This document shows positions 33,494 through 42,216 of a DNA stretch of 56,529 nucleotides, piece after piece; the stretch's first letter is position 1; each line of letters starts with the position of its first letter. The position numbers and the translations under genes are program-made. The notes below the pieces were generated by a model, which saw only the letters and a program-made list of their open reading frames with translations, did not search any database and was not told where the DNA came from. The DNA comes from an uncultured bacterium (GTDB lineage Bacteria; Verrucomicrobiota; Lentisphaeria; Victivallales; UBA1829): contig URKJ01000034.1 of NCBI GenBank assembly GCA_900548385.1, forward strand, positions 1 through 56,529. Reading direction: 5' to 3'.

Positions 33494-33595
33494 GGGAATT
33501 GCACCCCGCAGCGATTCCTCCGTCATGCGAAAAAGAGTTGCCTCTGTTTCCAGAATGAACCGCTTGGAACAATACCGCGCAGAAGTTTCTTTTTC

Positions 33596-36500
33596 TCAGA
33601 ATTCCAGACGAAAACTTCTGATGTATTTCATGACCGGGTTTCTGCCGGGGAAAACAGCGATACTCTCCATATTTTCCAAATTGCCGCGAATTTCCTTCAG
33701 CGGTATTTCAAATTCAATCCAATGACTTCCGTCCTGACTGTTCCAGTAGGAGGACAGCCGATTTCTGGAGCGCATGAAAAAGGACGGGCCGTTCGATGCT
33801 TTCCCACCGTTTCTTTTTGCCAGAAACAGGATGGAAACCCACTTCTCCTTATATGCCTTGCCCAGTTCGTCGCGGTCCCAACGAATGGAACCGCGCAGAA
33901 CAGCACCGTCAATTTTTTCCGGTGAATCGAACAATGGATGTGGCTTTCCGTTTTCCGTTTTCAACTCCACATATTTACTGCGGAACTGGAAATCCGTTCC
34001 ATTCCACCGGGTATCCGGATCCTGTGCGGGTTGGCCAATTATCGGAAACAGCTCCCGGACCGGAATGGAATGCTGGTATTCCTTGGTAAAAATCGTTTCC
34101 AGAGCGGATACCGCACAGACGACCGGGACTGCTTCGCTTCCACAGGATTCTAACTCCAGAGCGGAGATGATTTTTGAGGGGAACGGATTTTCCAGTTCAT
34201 AGAGGAAAAATCCGTAGCCGTCATCGTTCCAGACAGCCGATTTCCGCATGGGTTCAGGATTGCGTGCGATTTTCCAGTCGCCGATTTCAAAGCCTTTCCG
34301 GGCGAGCGTTTCACGGACGGTTCCGTCCAAATAATGAATCCGATATTTCAGAACGGGATCCCCTTTCCTTCCGCCAACACAAGCCTGCAGGATCATCAGA
34401 TCGCCGCAGCGCCTGTCGACCGGTATCGAAACTTTCGCCGGATAATCCGGTTGCGTCCTTGAACGGAGCGCAATGCAGACTTTGTTTTCGTTGTAATCGA
34501 ACCGGATAATGTCAAACAGGATATCCCCGAACCGTTGTTTGTGAAACGGAACTCCTCTCAGATACCGATGTTCCGCATCGGCGAAAGCACTGTCCGTACT
34601 CCATTTCTGAGAATTTTCAAACCCGGTATTCGCTATATTGCGGATATCCAACGATACGGATTTCCGGACAGTGCATTTTTCCCGCTCCTCCCGGACTGCG
34701 AGTTCTGTTTCCTTTCTCAGCTCGAAGGGCGTTTTCCGTACTGGGGAAGGAAAGCGTTTCATCCATTCAGACTTGTCGCCAGCAACAAGTACACGGCAGT
34801 CCTGATTCTGCAGCTTGACCGTCACGAAACCGTTTTCGACCTGATAAAGTTCTCCGGTGATCGGCTCAAAAACGGTATCCACAATGCCGGGAGCGGCGAT
34901 CCGGAAACACTTTGTCTCCTTGTTCTGATTGAACACAAGATATCCGTACAGCGTTCCATGCTCCGTTCTTTTACGGAACGGAAAGACTTCAATGTTCGGC
35001 ATTGTATCGTCCCGATCCGTTTTGAAGACCCGAGCATAAGGTGTAACCCGTTTTCGTGCAAGAATCGGTTTCAGGAATTCCGCTAGCGCATAATCACGAA
35101 GTTCAGCCGCGATGTACCACAGTTCCCCCTTCCCGAGCTTTTTCCGGATGACAGCAGGTTCTCCGGACAGCGTTCCTGCGACCTGCCAGCCGCTTTCACC
35201 GCGAATCCGTTGAGCAAGAACAGCACGAATGTCATATTCCGGAATTCTGCCGATCACTTTCCGGACGGGCTTCGTTTCAAAATCAATCAGGGCATCCACA
35301 ATCGGCTGATCATACTCATCCCGGCGGAAAGTCGCTCCGGAAGCGATAACGATTCCCCCGTTTTCCAAGTACTGCTTCAATATTCTGTGTGTATCACGGT
35401 ATATATGGGAAACTCCGCCGAGAAACAATACGGGAATACCATTCAGTTTTTCCTGCAGATTTTCTTCAAAGATTCCAACATAATCGTAATGGTTAAAGTG
35501 CATTGCGCTGACAAAATCCAGCGTTGGTTCGAGTCCCGCCCCCTGATTTTTCGCGAGGGCTGCGATGCGCAAAGTCGGATTGGAATAGAGAAACGCCGCA
35601 TGTGGAGCGTACAGTTTGTTCTCCCGATTCAGAAAAAGATCCGCAATCCGCTCCAGGTCTTTCCGGAATTCCGGGATTACTTTCAGTTCCTGCGGCGGCT
35701 GCACACCGGGATTAAGCAAGGCGAAGTTCGGAAGAGGGATCCCAGGAGGTTCCATTCCGAACCATGACCAGAACAGGACGTGATGTTTGCCCAGACCAAG
35801 TTCCCGCCAGAGGACGGCACGGAAGTTCTCGCCTTTATTCCGGCCGACATAAGCTTCCGTATTCATGTAGGCTTTCCCCTCGGCGAGAGGGAAATAGATC
35901 CCGTGCCTCAGCAGATCAATTTTCAATTCTGTAGAAACGGGAAGCGCGTCTTTGGCGGGAGTGCTGTCATCGGTTTCCTCCACAGAGTTAAAAGTGAAAT
36001 TCCCCGTGCCGGGTGAAATCGCATCCATCCGCGAATGCAGATCATAGATATTGCAGTTGTGCCAGAGACTCATGGCGTGTTCTCCCCCCAAAAGCTGAAT
36101 AAAAACCGGTTTGCAGTCGAATCTCCGGATCAGCTCCCGCAGTTCGACGGCAGTTTCGGTCAGCTGAGTCTCCTGCATTTTCCCGTACTCAACGGCGGCA
36201 CCGATACTGTATTGATCCGATTTACGGAGCGGGGATACCTCCGCGAAAGAAACGTAGGAGGTGTTCCACGCCCGGTTCATGGCGCTTACTGAACCGAATT
36301 TCCGCTCCAGCCAGTCTGCGAACAAACGAAGGTTGTATGGAGAGAAGTTCTTGTATCTCGGTTCATTGAAAATTTTGTACATATAAGGACGCGCTCCGGC
36401 TTTGCGGAACAGTTCCAATTGGAGGCTGTAGATTTTTTTCAGGACGTCCCGTCCTTTCCGGCTGCCAAGATTGTAACCGATCGAAAAAGAAGATCCTCCA

Positions 36501-37042
36501 TCCGTAAGAGCTTCTTCCTGGAGCAGCAAGAGCGCTTCTTTCCGGTTTTGCGCCAACACCGAAGAAGAGGGGAAATGCAGATCCAAATAATGCGGCATGG
36601 TTTTGAGGCTTTTTACAGTCGTCAGAAAATCCTGAAAAGGACGGATTCCCCACATGCGCTTGATTTTTCCCAGGTTGTGTTTTACAAGCCCTTCCTGATA
36701 GAATTCGAAAATCCGATCCAACTGTGCGGGCGTATAGCCCGGAAACAATGCGGAAACCACCAACGGAAACGAACTCAGATGCAGCGTATTGAATCCGATG
36801 GATTCGAAATACGCCTGATCCGGATTTGTTTCATAAAGATAACGGTATTCATCCGGATATTTGCCGCGCCAGAGTTTGCCGTACAGTTTCAGTTTGCCCG
36901 CCTGCACATAGCTATATTCGGTACCGACAAGGAACTGCTGTTTACCTTGCCCATCGGTCAGATTGCCATTGCGGAATTTTATCTGCTCCGCGGCAAGAAA
37001 GGATACGAAACAGAAAACTGCAAAAGTAAAAATATGTTTCAT
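33596..37042 (-). CDS. Secreted GH42/clan GH-A-like glycosidase with CBM9-like C terminus
   Basis: 1148 residues. A signal peptide (HIFTFAVFCFVSFLAAE) leads a TIM barrel with KIFNEPRY (Glu 227, presumed acid/base) and MNTEAYVG (Glu 396, presumed nucleophile). The layout resembles GH42 beta-galactosidases, including a following flavodoxin-like domain (PVLFLGGVSHIYRDT, GGIVIASGATFRRDEY). The last ~350 residues form beta-sandwich modules ending in a CBM9-like domain (GSIRWDRDELG, WIEFEIPLKEI). The start is ATG 37042; a longer frame to 37135 only adds non-signal sequence. It follows the pseudopilin by 13 bases and an alpha-galactosidase further up, so galactosides are the likely substrate. Confidence 0.8.
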   Translation of the reverse strand: MKHIFTFAVFCFVSFLAAEQIKFRNGNLTDGQGKQQFLVGTEYSYVQAGKLKLYGKLWRGKYPDEYRYLYETNPDQAYFESIGFNTLHLSSFPLVVSALFPGYTPAQLDRIFEFYQEGLVKHNLGKIKRMWGIRPFQDFLTTVKSLKTMPHYLDLHFPSSSVLAQNRKEALLLLQEEALTDGGSSFSIGYNLGSRKGRDVLKKIYSLQLELFRKAGARPYMYKIFNEPRYKNFSPYNLRLFADWLERKFGSVSAMNRAWNTSYVSFAEVSPLRKSDQYSIGAAVEYGKMQETQLTETAVELRELIRRFDCKPVFIQLLGGEHAMSLWHNCNIYDLHSRMDAISPGTGNFTFNSVEETDDSTPAKDALPVSTELKIDLLRHGIYFPLAEGKAYMNTEAYVGRNKGENFRAVLWRELGLGKHHVLFWSWFGMEPPGIPLPNFALLNPGVQPPQELKVIPEFRKDLERIADLFLNRENKLYAPHAAFLYSNPTLRIAALAKNQGAGLEPTLDFVSAMHFNHYDYVGIFEENLQEKLNGIPVLFLGGVSHIYRDTHRILKQYLENGGIVIASGATFRRDEYDQPIVDALIDFETKPVRKVIGRIPEYDIRAVLAQRIRGESGWQVAGTLSGEPAVIRKKLGKGELWYIAAELRDYALAEFLKPILARKRVTPYARVFKTDRDDTMPNIEVFPFRKRTEHGTLYGYLVFNQNKETKCFRIAAPGIVDTVFEPITGELYQVENGFVTVKLQNQDCRVLVAGDKSEWMKRFPSPVRKTPFELRKETELAVREEREKCTVRKSVSLDIRNIANTGFENSQKWSTDSAFADAEHRYLRGVPFHKQRFGDILFDIIRFDYNENKVCIALRSRTQPDYPAKVSIPVDRRCGDLMILQACVGGRKGDPVLKYRIHYLDGTVRETLARKGFEIGDWKIARNPEPMRKSAVWNDDGYGFFLYELENPFPSKIISALELESCGSEAVPVVCAVSALETIFTKEYQHSIPVRELFPIIGQPAQDPDTRWNGTDFQFRSKYVELKTENGKPHPLFDSPEKIDGAVLRGSIRWDRDELGKAYKEKWVSILFLAKRNGGKASNGPSFFMRSRNRLSSYWNSQDGSHWIEFEIPLKEIRGNLENMESIAVFPGRNPVMKYIRSFRLEF

Positions 37043-37055
37043 GATTTCTCTTTTC

Positions 37056-37967
37056 TCAAAGTGGATCCGCTGATTCAAAGGATAGACGCTTCGTGGTAAG
37101 CGGTATCTTGACTGCCGCAGCGCGCCCGTCCGCAAAAACGAAGTTCGCCGTTGCTCCGTGCCGGATGGCTATCGTGAATTGTGGCGAGTCGGGATCATAA
37201 GGGGATTCATCGACATCTGCCCAGCAGGTGATCCGGAATCTTTCCGAACTTTTTCCGGATTCTCCTGCCAAATAGATTCCGGACGGATTTTTCAGGATGA
37301 CTCCGAACGAACAGTTGCTGTTGCCGCATCGTTTTCCGTTGGCAAGATTACTGCGCCGGATGTAATGCGAAAAGCTGGACGTTGACGTTTCTTCCGACAG
37401 GATGGAGCGATTTGCTCCATAGCTTAAAAAGTCGTTGACCGCCGTAGGGACAGTAGTTTTAGGGTTGACATCTCCAGGGTCAAGGAAAATTCCCTGCCGC
37501 ATTCGGGCAAGAGCGCCGGGATTGACCGTTCCGCTCATGCGAACGCTGACTTCCGCTTTTCTATTCCCGAAATATCCGCCCAGCAACAGTGTCCTATGCC
37601 AGTATTTTCCTTCACTCCACGAAGTGTAACCGACAGGGGGAAAATACTCCTCATTACTGTCTGCATAAAGTTGGAATCCGTGTCCGATGTTTTTCAGATT
37701 ACCGAGACAGGCAATTCCCTCTGCTTTCTTTCTGGCGGAATTCAGCGAGGGCAGTAGAATTCCCACTAGGATTGTGATCACGACAATCGTAATAAGGAGC
37801 TCTATAAGAGTGAACTTTATATTTTGACGCTGCTGCGACATCATCTGTTTTTTTTCTTTCTTCAATTGGCTTTCTGTTGTTTCTCCCGGAAACATTCCGG
37901 ATACAGTCCGGCATATCCCGGAATTTTGATCCGTTTTCAGTCGGAAAAACGGCATCGTCAGTTTCAT
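37056..37967 (-). CDS. Prepilin-like protein with unusually long N-terminal leader
   Basis: 303 residues if started at ATG 37967, which has AAAGGAGGGG 5 bases upstream and overlaps the GH36 stop as ATGA. This puts 51 residues before FTLIELLITIVVITIL. A shorter start at Met 42 (37844) would give a normal 10-residue leader but has only a weak ribosome-binding site. The residue before the cleavage point is Lys. The tail has RHGATANFVFADG, an exact H-x9-DG. It lies between the GH36 and GH42-like genes, so it is tied to the same glycan operon. Either the leader is really long, or the upstream start is a coupling artefact. Confidence 0.82.
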   Translation of the reverse strand: MKLTMPFFRLKTDQNSGICRTVSGMFPGETTESQLKKEKKQMMSQQRQNIKFTLIELLITIVVITILVGILLPSLNSARKKAEGIACLGNLKNIGHGFQLYADSNEEYFPPVGYTSWSEGKYWHRTLLLGGYFGNRKAEVSVRMSGTVNPGALARMRQGIFLDPGDVNPKTTVPTAVNDFLSYGANRSILSEETSTSSFSHYIRRSNLANGKRCGNSNCSFGVILKNPSGIYLAGESGKSSERFRITCWADVDESPYDPDSPQFTIAIRHGATANFVFADGRAAAVKIPLTTKRLSFESADPL

Positions 37968-40201
37968 TGAACCCCTCCTTTGTTTTTGTAAATTTCCTGT
38001 TGTATTCCGGCGGTTTCTACGGCTCTTTCCCGTTTCAGAAAAACGATCCGGCAGTCGAGATCGCCGTGAAGCGGAATGTTCAAGCCGACTGCCATCAGAA
38101 AGCGACCGGTGCGGTCGGGCAGTTCCTGTGCATCGTAACCGCGCTCTTCGTCTCCGCCGTAAATGATCGGCTTGTAGCGGGCGTCCGCATCCAGTCGGAC
38201 AGGGCGGATCGCGGGAAGTCTCTGATTGAACTGCAAAGAGTGTCCGAAAAGGAAAAGCACCGCTTCCGAACGATCCGGCAGAACATATTCATAGCAGGCG
38301 TAAGGATGTTTGAAATGGGAATGGAGCCGTTGATAGATTCCGTTCTGTACCGTATTGCGCAGTTTTTTGTAGAGTTCTCCATATTTCCGCAGGCATTCCA
38401 AAGCTTCGTCATCCGCTTTGAGTAGATTCACGCCGATACCCAAAGACCCCATCATGCCGGTGAATGCCTGAAAGCGACGAGGAATTTTGCGATGGTTGAA
38501 GTTATAAAAGTAATAGTCGCTGATGTGACATCCGCCGCCCGCGGACTTCGGAAGATGCAGGAATGCGAATCCCTCATGCAGTTTCAGAATGTCGAGTCCC
38601 TCCTGATTGTCACTACGGTTGACACGGCTGCAGAAGCGGTTGAATCCCCAATCGGCGCGGAAATTACCGCAGGCGCAGTTTTCGATGATGAGATGCGGAT
38701 ATTTCTGACGGATTCTTCCGAAAATCCAATACAGGGAGCGGACGTATTCCACATAGATTTCCCTACCTTCTCCGCCGGGTGCTTCCGCCCAGCCCGGATG
38801 TGTAAAACACTGATTCATGTCGATCTTGAAATAATCCAAGTCATTTTCCCCGATCAGTCGGTCCAGTGCATCATGGAGGTGCTCGCGGACTTCCGGTTTC
38901 GCCAGATTCAGAAGCAAACGGTTTTCCGTGCAACCGTCGAGTTCGTCGGCATCAGGAAAGCGGTCGGGATACTGCATAATCCAGTCCGGATGATCGCGGC
39001 AGACGGAACTTTCCCTGTCAACAGCTTCGAGTTCCGCCCAGACACCGAATTTCATACCGAGACTGTGAGCAAGATCCGCCTGCGGACGGATTGTTCCGGA
39101 AAATTTTTCCTTATGGGGAGTCCAGTCGCCAAGCGCCTGCTGCCAGCCGGCATCATAAACGAAAAGTTCCGCGCCGATTTCCGCCGCTCTGCGGATTGCC
39201 GCGACGGTATTTTTCTCATTCATCTCCGGCCCGCTGCCGAATGACGCATAAGTATTGCAGAGCAGCGGCATGACCATTCCTCTAGTGTGTTCCGGTTCAA
39301 CATGGTTACGAAGATGAGTGTGGATCCGTCGAAACATTCCGTTGAAGCCGCTTCCAGTGCGTCCAAATGAGAAAACGGGAGTTTCAAGCGATTCCCCGGA
39401 TTGCAGAATCCATTGAAAATCAAAATCGTTAATTCCGCCGGAAACGATGACATCGGAAGTTTCGCTCCGTTCCAAGATAATTTTCCAGTTCCCGCTCCAT
39501 TGAAGGGTGCCAAAAACAAGTTCACCGTTCCAGTCTGTGGTATTGCCATCATCTGCGGCGAAGAACGGCATGGCGTCCGGCCCGGAGAGTCCGGTACGGC
39601 TTTCCAAAACAAGCTTGCCCGCTTCAAGACGGGTTTCGACAGGGCGTCCTTCCCCTGCCCAGCATCCGCGAAGGTGAGTAATGCGATACGGTGTGTCACA
39701 GTATGTCAGCGGCAGGGATGCCGAGAAAATACGGGTGAGCGTCACAGGGGTTTCCGCGCGATTTCTTATGACGGCTTTGCGATCAAGCAAGGCTGAATCA
39801 GAGTAGACGGTGTAAAAAAGAGAGACGTCGAGTAAGTGGCTTTCATCCATCAAGAGCAGTTCGAGCGTTTCGGCGTTTTCGGTTTTGGTTATTCGGAACG
39901 AGTGATAGCGGAGGCGCGTATTGCGAGCACCGGATGCGTGGATGGCCTGAAGGCAGGAATCCGTATAAATAGCTGCGCAAAATGCCGGATATTCCTGAAG
40001 CGAAACGGCATTCCGGCATTTTCTGCCCGGATAACAGCGGATGTCGCCGATTTCCGGCAAGTCTTCCGTTCCTCCCAGAGGAGCGCCGAAATACAGATGA
40101 ACCGGTAGGCGCATGTTGTCGGAAATTGCCAGAGCATAGGAAGCGTTTCCCGTCTGGAGAAGAAACGATTGAGTTCTCTCATTATAAAAGATTTGTTTCA
40201 T
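37964..40201 (-). CDS. GH36 alpha-galactosidase-like enzyme
   Basis: 745 residues with the GH36 plan: an N-terminal beta-supersandwich (about 1-290), a TIM barrel (about 310-620) and a C-terminal beta domain. LDYFKIDMNQ supplies the nucleophile (Asp 461) and NRSDNQEG the acid/base (Asp 531). GAELFVYDAGW and GMKFGVWAELEAV are family-typical substrate-binding strands. There is no signal peptide, so it should act in the cytoplasm on imported alpha-galactosides. The start is ATG 40201 (MKQIFYNER); the frame is open to 40288 but without support. It is first in the operon and divergent from the AraC regulator. Confidence 0.92.
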   Translation of the reverse strand: MKQIFYNERTQSFLLQTGNASYALAISDNMRLPVHLYFGAPLGGTEDLPEIGDIRCYPGRKCRNAVSLQEYPAFCAAIYTDSCLQAIHASGARNTRLRYHSFRITKTENAETLELLLMDESHLLDVSLFYTVYSDSALLDRKAVIRNRAETPVTLTRIFSASLPLTYCDTPYRITHLRGCWAGEGRPVETRLEAGKLVLESRTGLSGPDAMPFFAADDGNTTDWNGELVFGTLQWSGNWKIILERSETSDVIVSGGINDFDFQWILQSGESLETPVFSFGRTGSGFNGMFRRIHTHLRNHVEPEHTRGMVMPLLCNTYASFGSGPEMNEKNTVAAIRRAAEIGAELFVYDAGWQQALGDWTPHKEKFSGTIRPQADLAHSLGMKFGVWAELEAVDRESSVCRDHPDWIMQYPDRFPDADELDGCTENRLLLNLAKPEVREHLHDALDRLIGENDLDYFKIDMNQCFTHPGWAEAPGGEGREIYVEYVRSLYWIFGRIRQKYPHLIIENCACGNFRADWGFNRFCSRVNRSDNQEGLDILKLHEGFAFLHLPKSAGGGCHISDYYFYNFNHRKIPRRFQAFTGMMGSLGIGVNLLKADDEALECLRKYGELYKKLRNTVQNGIYQRLHSHFKHPYACYEYVLPDRSEAVLFLFGHSLQFNQRLPAIRPVRLDADARYKPIIYGGDEERGYDAQELPDRTGRFLMAVGLNIPLHGDLDCRIVFLKRERAVETAGIQQEIYKNKGGVQ

Positions 40202-40259
40202 TTTACAAGAATGCCTTCTTTTTCGATTTTTACGAAAATCCGCTTGATTTTCTTTTATA

Positions 40260-40288
40260 ATTATACTATATTCCGATAAAAAAAGCAA
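40260..40288 (-). promoter_or_regulatory. Promoter of the GH36 operon
   Basis: On the minus strand, TTGCTT (40283-40288) and TATAAT (40260-40265) are separated by 17 bases. The site is 59 bases upstream of the GH36 start and about 30 bases from the divergent AraC gene, so one bound regulator could control both directions. Confidence 0.7.
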
Positions 40289-40317
40289 TAAGACAATTGT
40301 TTCTCGAAGTTGGATTT

Positions 40318-41175
40318 ATGTTACAAAATAAAAAACACAACTGGTACGACAATGACTTCAGTTACGGAAGCGCCCGTCCGATGGTACAAGTCCAGCCATC
40401 GGAACCTTTGCCATTCTATCCGCGCTCCTGCGGCTGTTTTTCCTATAATCGGGGGTTCAGGCGGGTTGAGAACGGAGCACATAAACCGATGGTTCACCTG
40501 TTCTGGGGAATAAGCGGAAGCGGTTCGTTTGAAACAGTTCACGGGAAATTCTGTTTCTGCGGCGGGGATTTTTTTTATCTGCTTCCGTTTGAGTCTTGGA
40601 CGATTGTCAGCGCCGGTTCTCCGTGGCGTTATCGCTGGTTGACTTTTGACGGAGTTTTTGCCCAGGCGTTCATGGAAGCATACGGAATTCCCCGGCATCC
40701 GATTGCGGCAGGAAAGTGTCCGGAAGACCTGTTCGAGGAATTCGAACAGGGGTTACACTGCCGGACGACCGGCGAATGGAGAAATATGATTGCGTTAGTC
40801 TGCAGGATTCTTGCCTATGCCAGAGACCGGAACGAATCGGAACGGCATTCCCGGAAAATTCTGACCGATATCCAGGATTTCTGCAGAATCCTGCATGGGA
40901 ACCCTGATTTCAACGTGAATTCCCTTGCTGAACATCTGAATCTCAACCGGGTCTCCCTGTTTCGCATTTTCCGATCCGAACTTGGAGTCACACCATCGGA
41001 TTACATTGCGGACCTGCGCTGCTCTCACGCACTGGAACTTCTGCGCTATACGGAACTGCCGCTACGGGAAATCGTTTCGCAGTGCGGTTTTTCCGACCAA
41101 GCCTATTTCTGCCGCTGCATGAAAAAACGATTTGAGAAAACACCTTCAGCTCTGCGAAATGGCGATGGAGGATAA
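40318..41175 (+). CDS. AraC-family regulator with N-terminal cupin-like sensor
   Basis: 285 residues. The N-terminal sensor (about 1-160) has the AraC-type cupin barrel (HLFWGISGSGSFETVHGKF, FYLLPFESWTI). The C-terminal pair of helix-turn-helices is clear: VNSLAEHLNLNRVSLFRIFR and LREIVSQCGFSDQAYFCRCM, with GVTPSDYI between them. It is divergent from the GH36 operon across a 116-base gap and is its likely activator, responding to a galactoside. The start is ATG 40318; a TTG at 40297 is possible. The gene is followed by ~100 featureless bases and then the second tRNA repeat. Confidence 0.92.
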   Translation: MLQNKKHNWYDNDFSYGSARPMVQVQPSEPLPFYPRSCGCFSYNRGFRRVENGAHKPMVHLFWGISGSGSFETVHGKFCFCGGDFFYLLPFESWTIVSAGSPWRYRWLTFDGVFAQAFMEAYGIPRHPIAAGKCPEDLFEEFEQGLHCRTTGEWRNMIALVCRILAYARDRNESERHSRKILTDIQDFCRILHGNPDFNVNSLAEHLNLNRVSLFRIFRSELGVTPSDYIADLRCSHALELLRYTELPLREIVSQCGFSDQAYFCRCMKKRFEKTPSALRNGDGG

Positions 41176-41293
41176 ATTTACGGAATGTTCAGCTCCCGGT
41201 CCGATTCTGCAAACGCTGTTCAGCCCTGTTCGCGAAATACCGATGGAGCGTGTAATGAACCGCGGGGTATGTATAATTCAAGGATCAGATTAC

Positions 41294-41341
41294 AAAAACA
41301 GCCTCAAACCTGTGCAACGAACAGATTTGAGGCTGTTTTTT
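41294..41341 (-). terminator. Intrinsic terminator of tRNA-Leu(TAG)
   Basis: Same hairpin as at the first copy (ACAGCCTCAA with TTGAGGCTGT, then TTTTT on the minus strand), directly after the tRNA 3' end. Confidence 0.9.
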
Positions 41342-41342
41342 A

Positions 41343-41426
41343 TGGTGCGCGGGAGGGGACTTGAACCCCTACGGATCACTCCACTGGAACCTAAATCCAG
41401 CGCGTCTGCCATTTCGCCACCCGCGC
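41343..41426 (-). tRNA. tRNA-Leu (anticodon TAG)
   Basis: 84 bases with CCA encoded, identical to the tRNA at 33410 except for one base. The anticodon loop is TTTAGGT, giving anticodon TAG at 41391-41393 (complement), which reads CUA and possibly other CUN codons. Acceptor, T arm and class II variable arm are the same. The STAS gene ends 10 bases upstream of the tRNA 5' end on the same strand. Confidence 0.96.
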
Positions 41427-41436
41427 GGGAAATTGA

Positions 41437-41772
41437 TCAGGAACGCAATGCGGAAACCGCTGACTCCAAAGTATCACAAATCATGAACATGGAAGAAAAA
41501 CCGCTGATGTCGAAAATCTCCTTCACATTCGGCTGGAGCGAAAACAGGACAATGCGTCCGGCTTTCTGCTGAACCCGTTTGGCGGCAAGCAGAAGAATAC
41601 GGAGCCCCGCACTGCTGATGTATTTCAATTTTGCAAGATCCAGAAGCAGATTCGTTTGCGATGCCATCGTTTCCGTAAATACCGCATCGACTTTCACCGC
41701 CGTGTCGGAATCCAGTTTGCCGATCAGCTGAATTACGGAATAGCCTTCGCCGGCAACGACATTTGTCTGCAT
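41437..41772 (-). CDS. STAS-domain anti-anti-sigma factor-like protein
   Basis: 111 residues. QLIGKLDSDTAVKVDAVF starts the fold and LDLAKLKYISSAGLRILL holds the Ser phosphosite region, followed by GRIVLFSLQPNVKEIFDISGF. It is last of three genes (STAS, GHKL, STAS) and 13 bases downstream of the kinase gene. It differs clearly in sequence from the STAS at 27082, so it is not a recent copy. It presumably cycles between phosphorylated and free forms; no phosphatase is encoded beside it. Confidence 0.92.
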   Translation of the reverse strand: MQTNVVAGEGYSVIQLIGKLDSDTAVKVDAVFTETMASQTNLLLDLAKLKYISSAGLRILLLAAKRVQQKAGRIVLFSLQPNVKEIFDISGFSSMFMICDTLESAVSALRS

Positions 41773-41785
41773 AACAACTCCTTTC

Positions 41786-42193
41786 TTATTTCCCGACTGT
41801 TATAATCAGGGTATTTTTCCCATCCTTGCGGATATATCGCATCGACTCCGAAAGCTGCGCCGTCAGGTAGATCCCAAGCCCGCCGATCGGACGCTCCATA
41901 ATCCCCTGCCCCACATCGGGAGCCGGGCAGGACGTCGGGTCGAACTCATGTCCGTCATCGACCAGTGTCATTATAACACGGTTTTCCTGTATTTCAATCC
42001 TGATCTCAAGAAAATGTTCCAACGAATCGTCGTAAGAATATTTTATGACATTCGTCGCCATCTCTTCAAATGCCAACGACACGCTGCATGCGGTCTTGCA
42101 GGCAAGCCGCGCCGAGTTCAGGAACTCTTCCAGTTCCACGGATACCTCATGAAGCGAAACCATATTGTTTTTCATCAATGTGCTGTATTCCAT
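41786..42193 (-). CDS. GHKL anti-sigma-factor-type kinase (RsbW-like)
   Basis: 135 residues. N-box LAFEEMATNVIKYSY, G1 box LVDDGHEFDPT and G2 box IGGLGIYLTAQL are all intact, so it should bind ATP and phosphorylate a STAS partner. The start is ATG 42193 with GGGGTGAG about 6 bases upstream; a GTG at 42202 is an alternative. It lies between two STAS genes, either of which could be the substrate. Having two STAS proteins per kinase suggests one substrate and one competitor or stressosome-like partner, but this is inference. Confidence 0.92.
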   Translation of the reverse strand: MEYSTLMKNNMVSLHEVSVELEEFLNSARLACKTACSVSLAFEEMATNVIKYSYDDSLEHFLEIRIEIQENRVIMTLVDDGHEFDPTSCPAPDVGQGIMERPIGGLGIYLTAQLSESMRYIRKDGKNTLIITVGK

Positions 42194-42216
42194 GAAACTC
42201 ACCCCGCTTTCCTCCG

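Larger units (their letters stand above)
33342..33498. repeat. 157-bp direct repeat, copy 1 (element end + terminator + tRNA-Leu)
   Basis: Base-by-base comparison with 41275-41431 gives three mismatches in 157 positions: 33348 (G/A), 33375 (G/A) and 33460 (G/A, the first base of the tRNA anticodon on the minus strand). The offset is 7933 bases. It contains the last bases of repeat B, a terminator and a complete tRNA-Leu gene. Confidence 0.95.
41275..41431. repeat. 157-bp direct repeat, copy 2 (element end + terminator + tRNA-Leu)
   Basis: Second copy of 33342-33498, three mismatches, same orientation. It begins with AATTCAAGGATCAGATTACAA, the same end sequence as repeats A and B, although the rest of that element is absent upstream here. 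Together the two copies bracket the 7.8-kb GH42/pseudopilin/GH36/AraC cassette. Confidence 0.95.
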
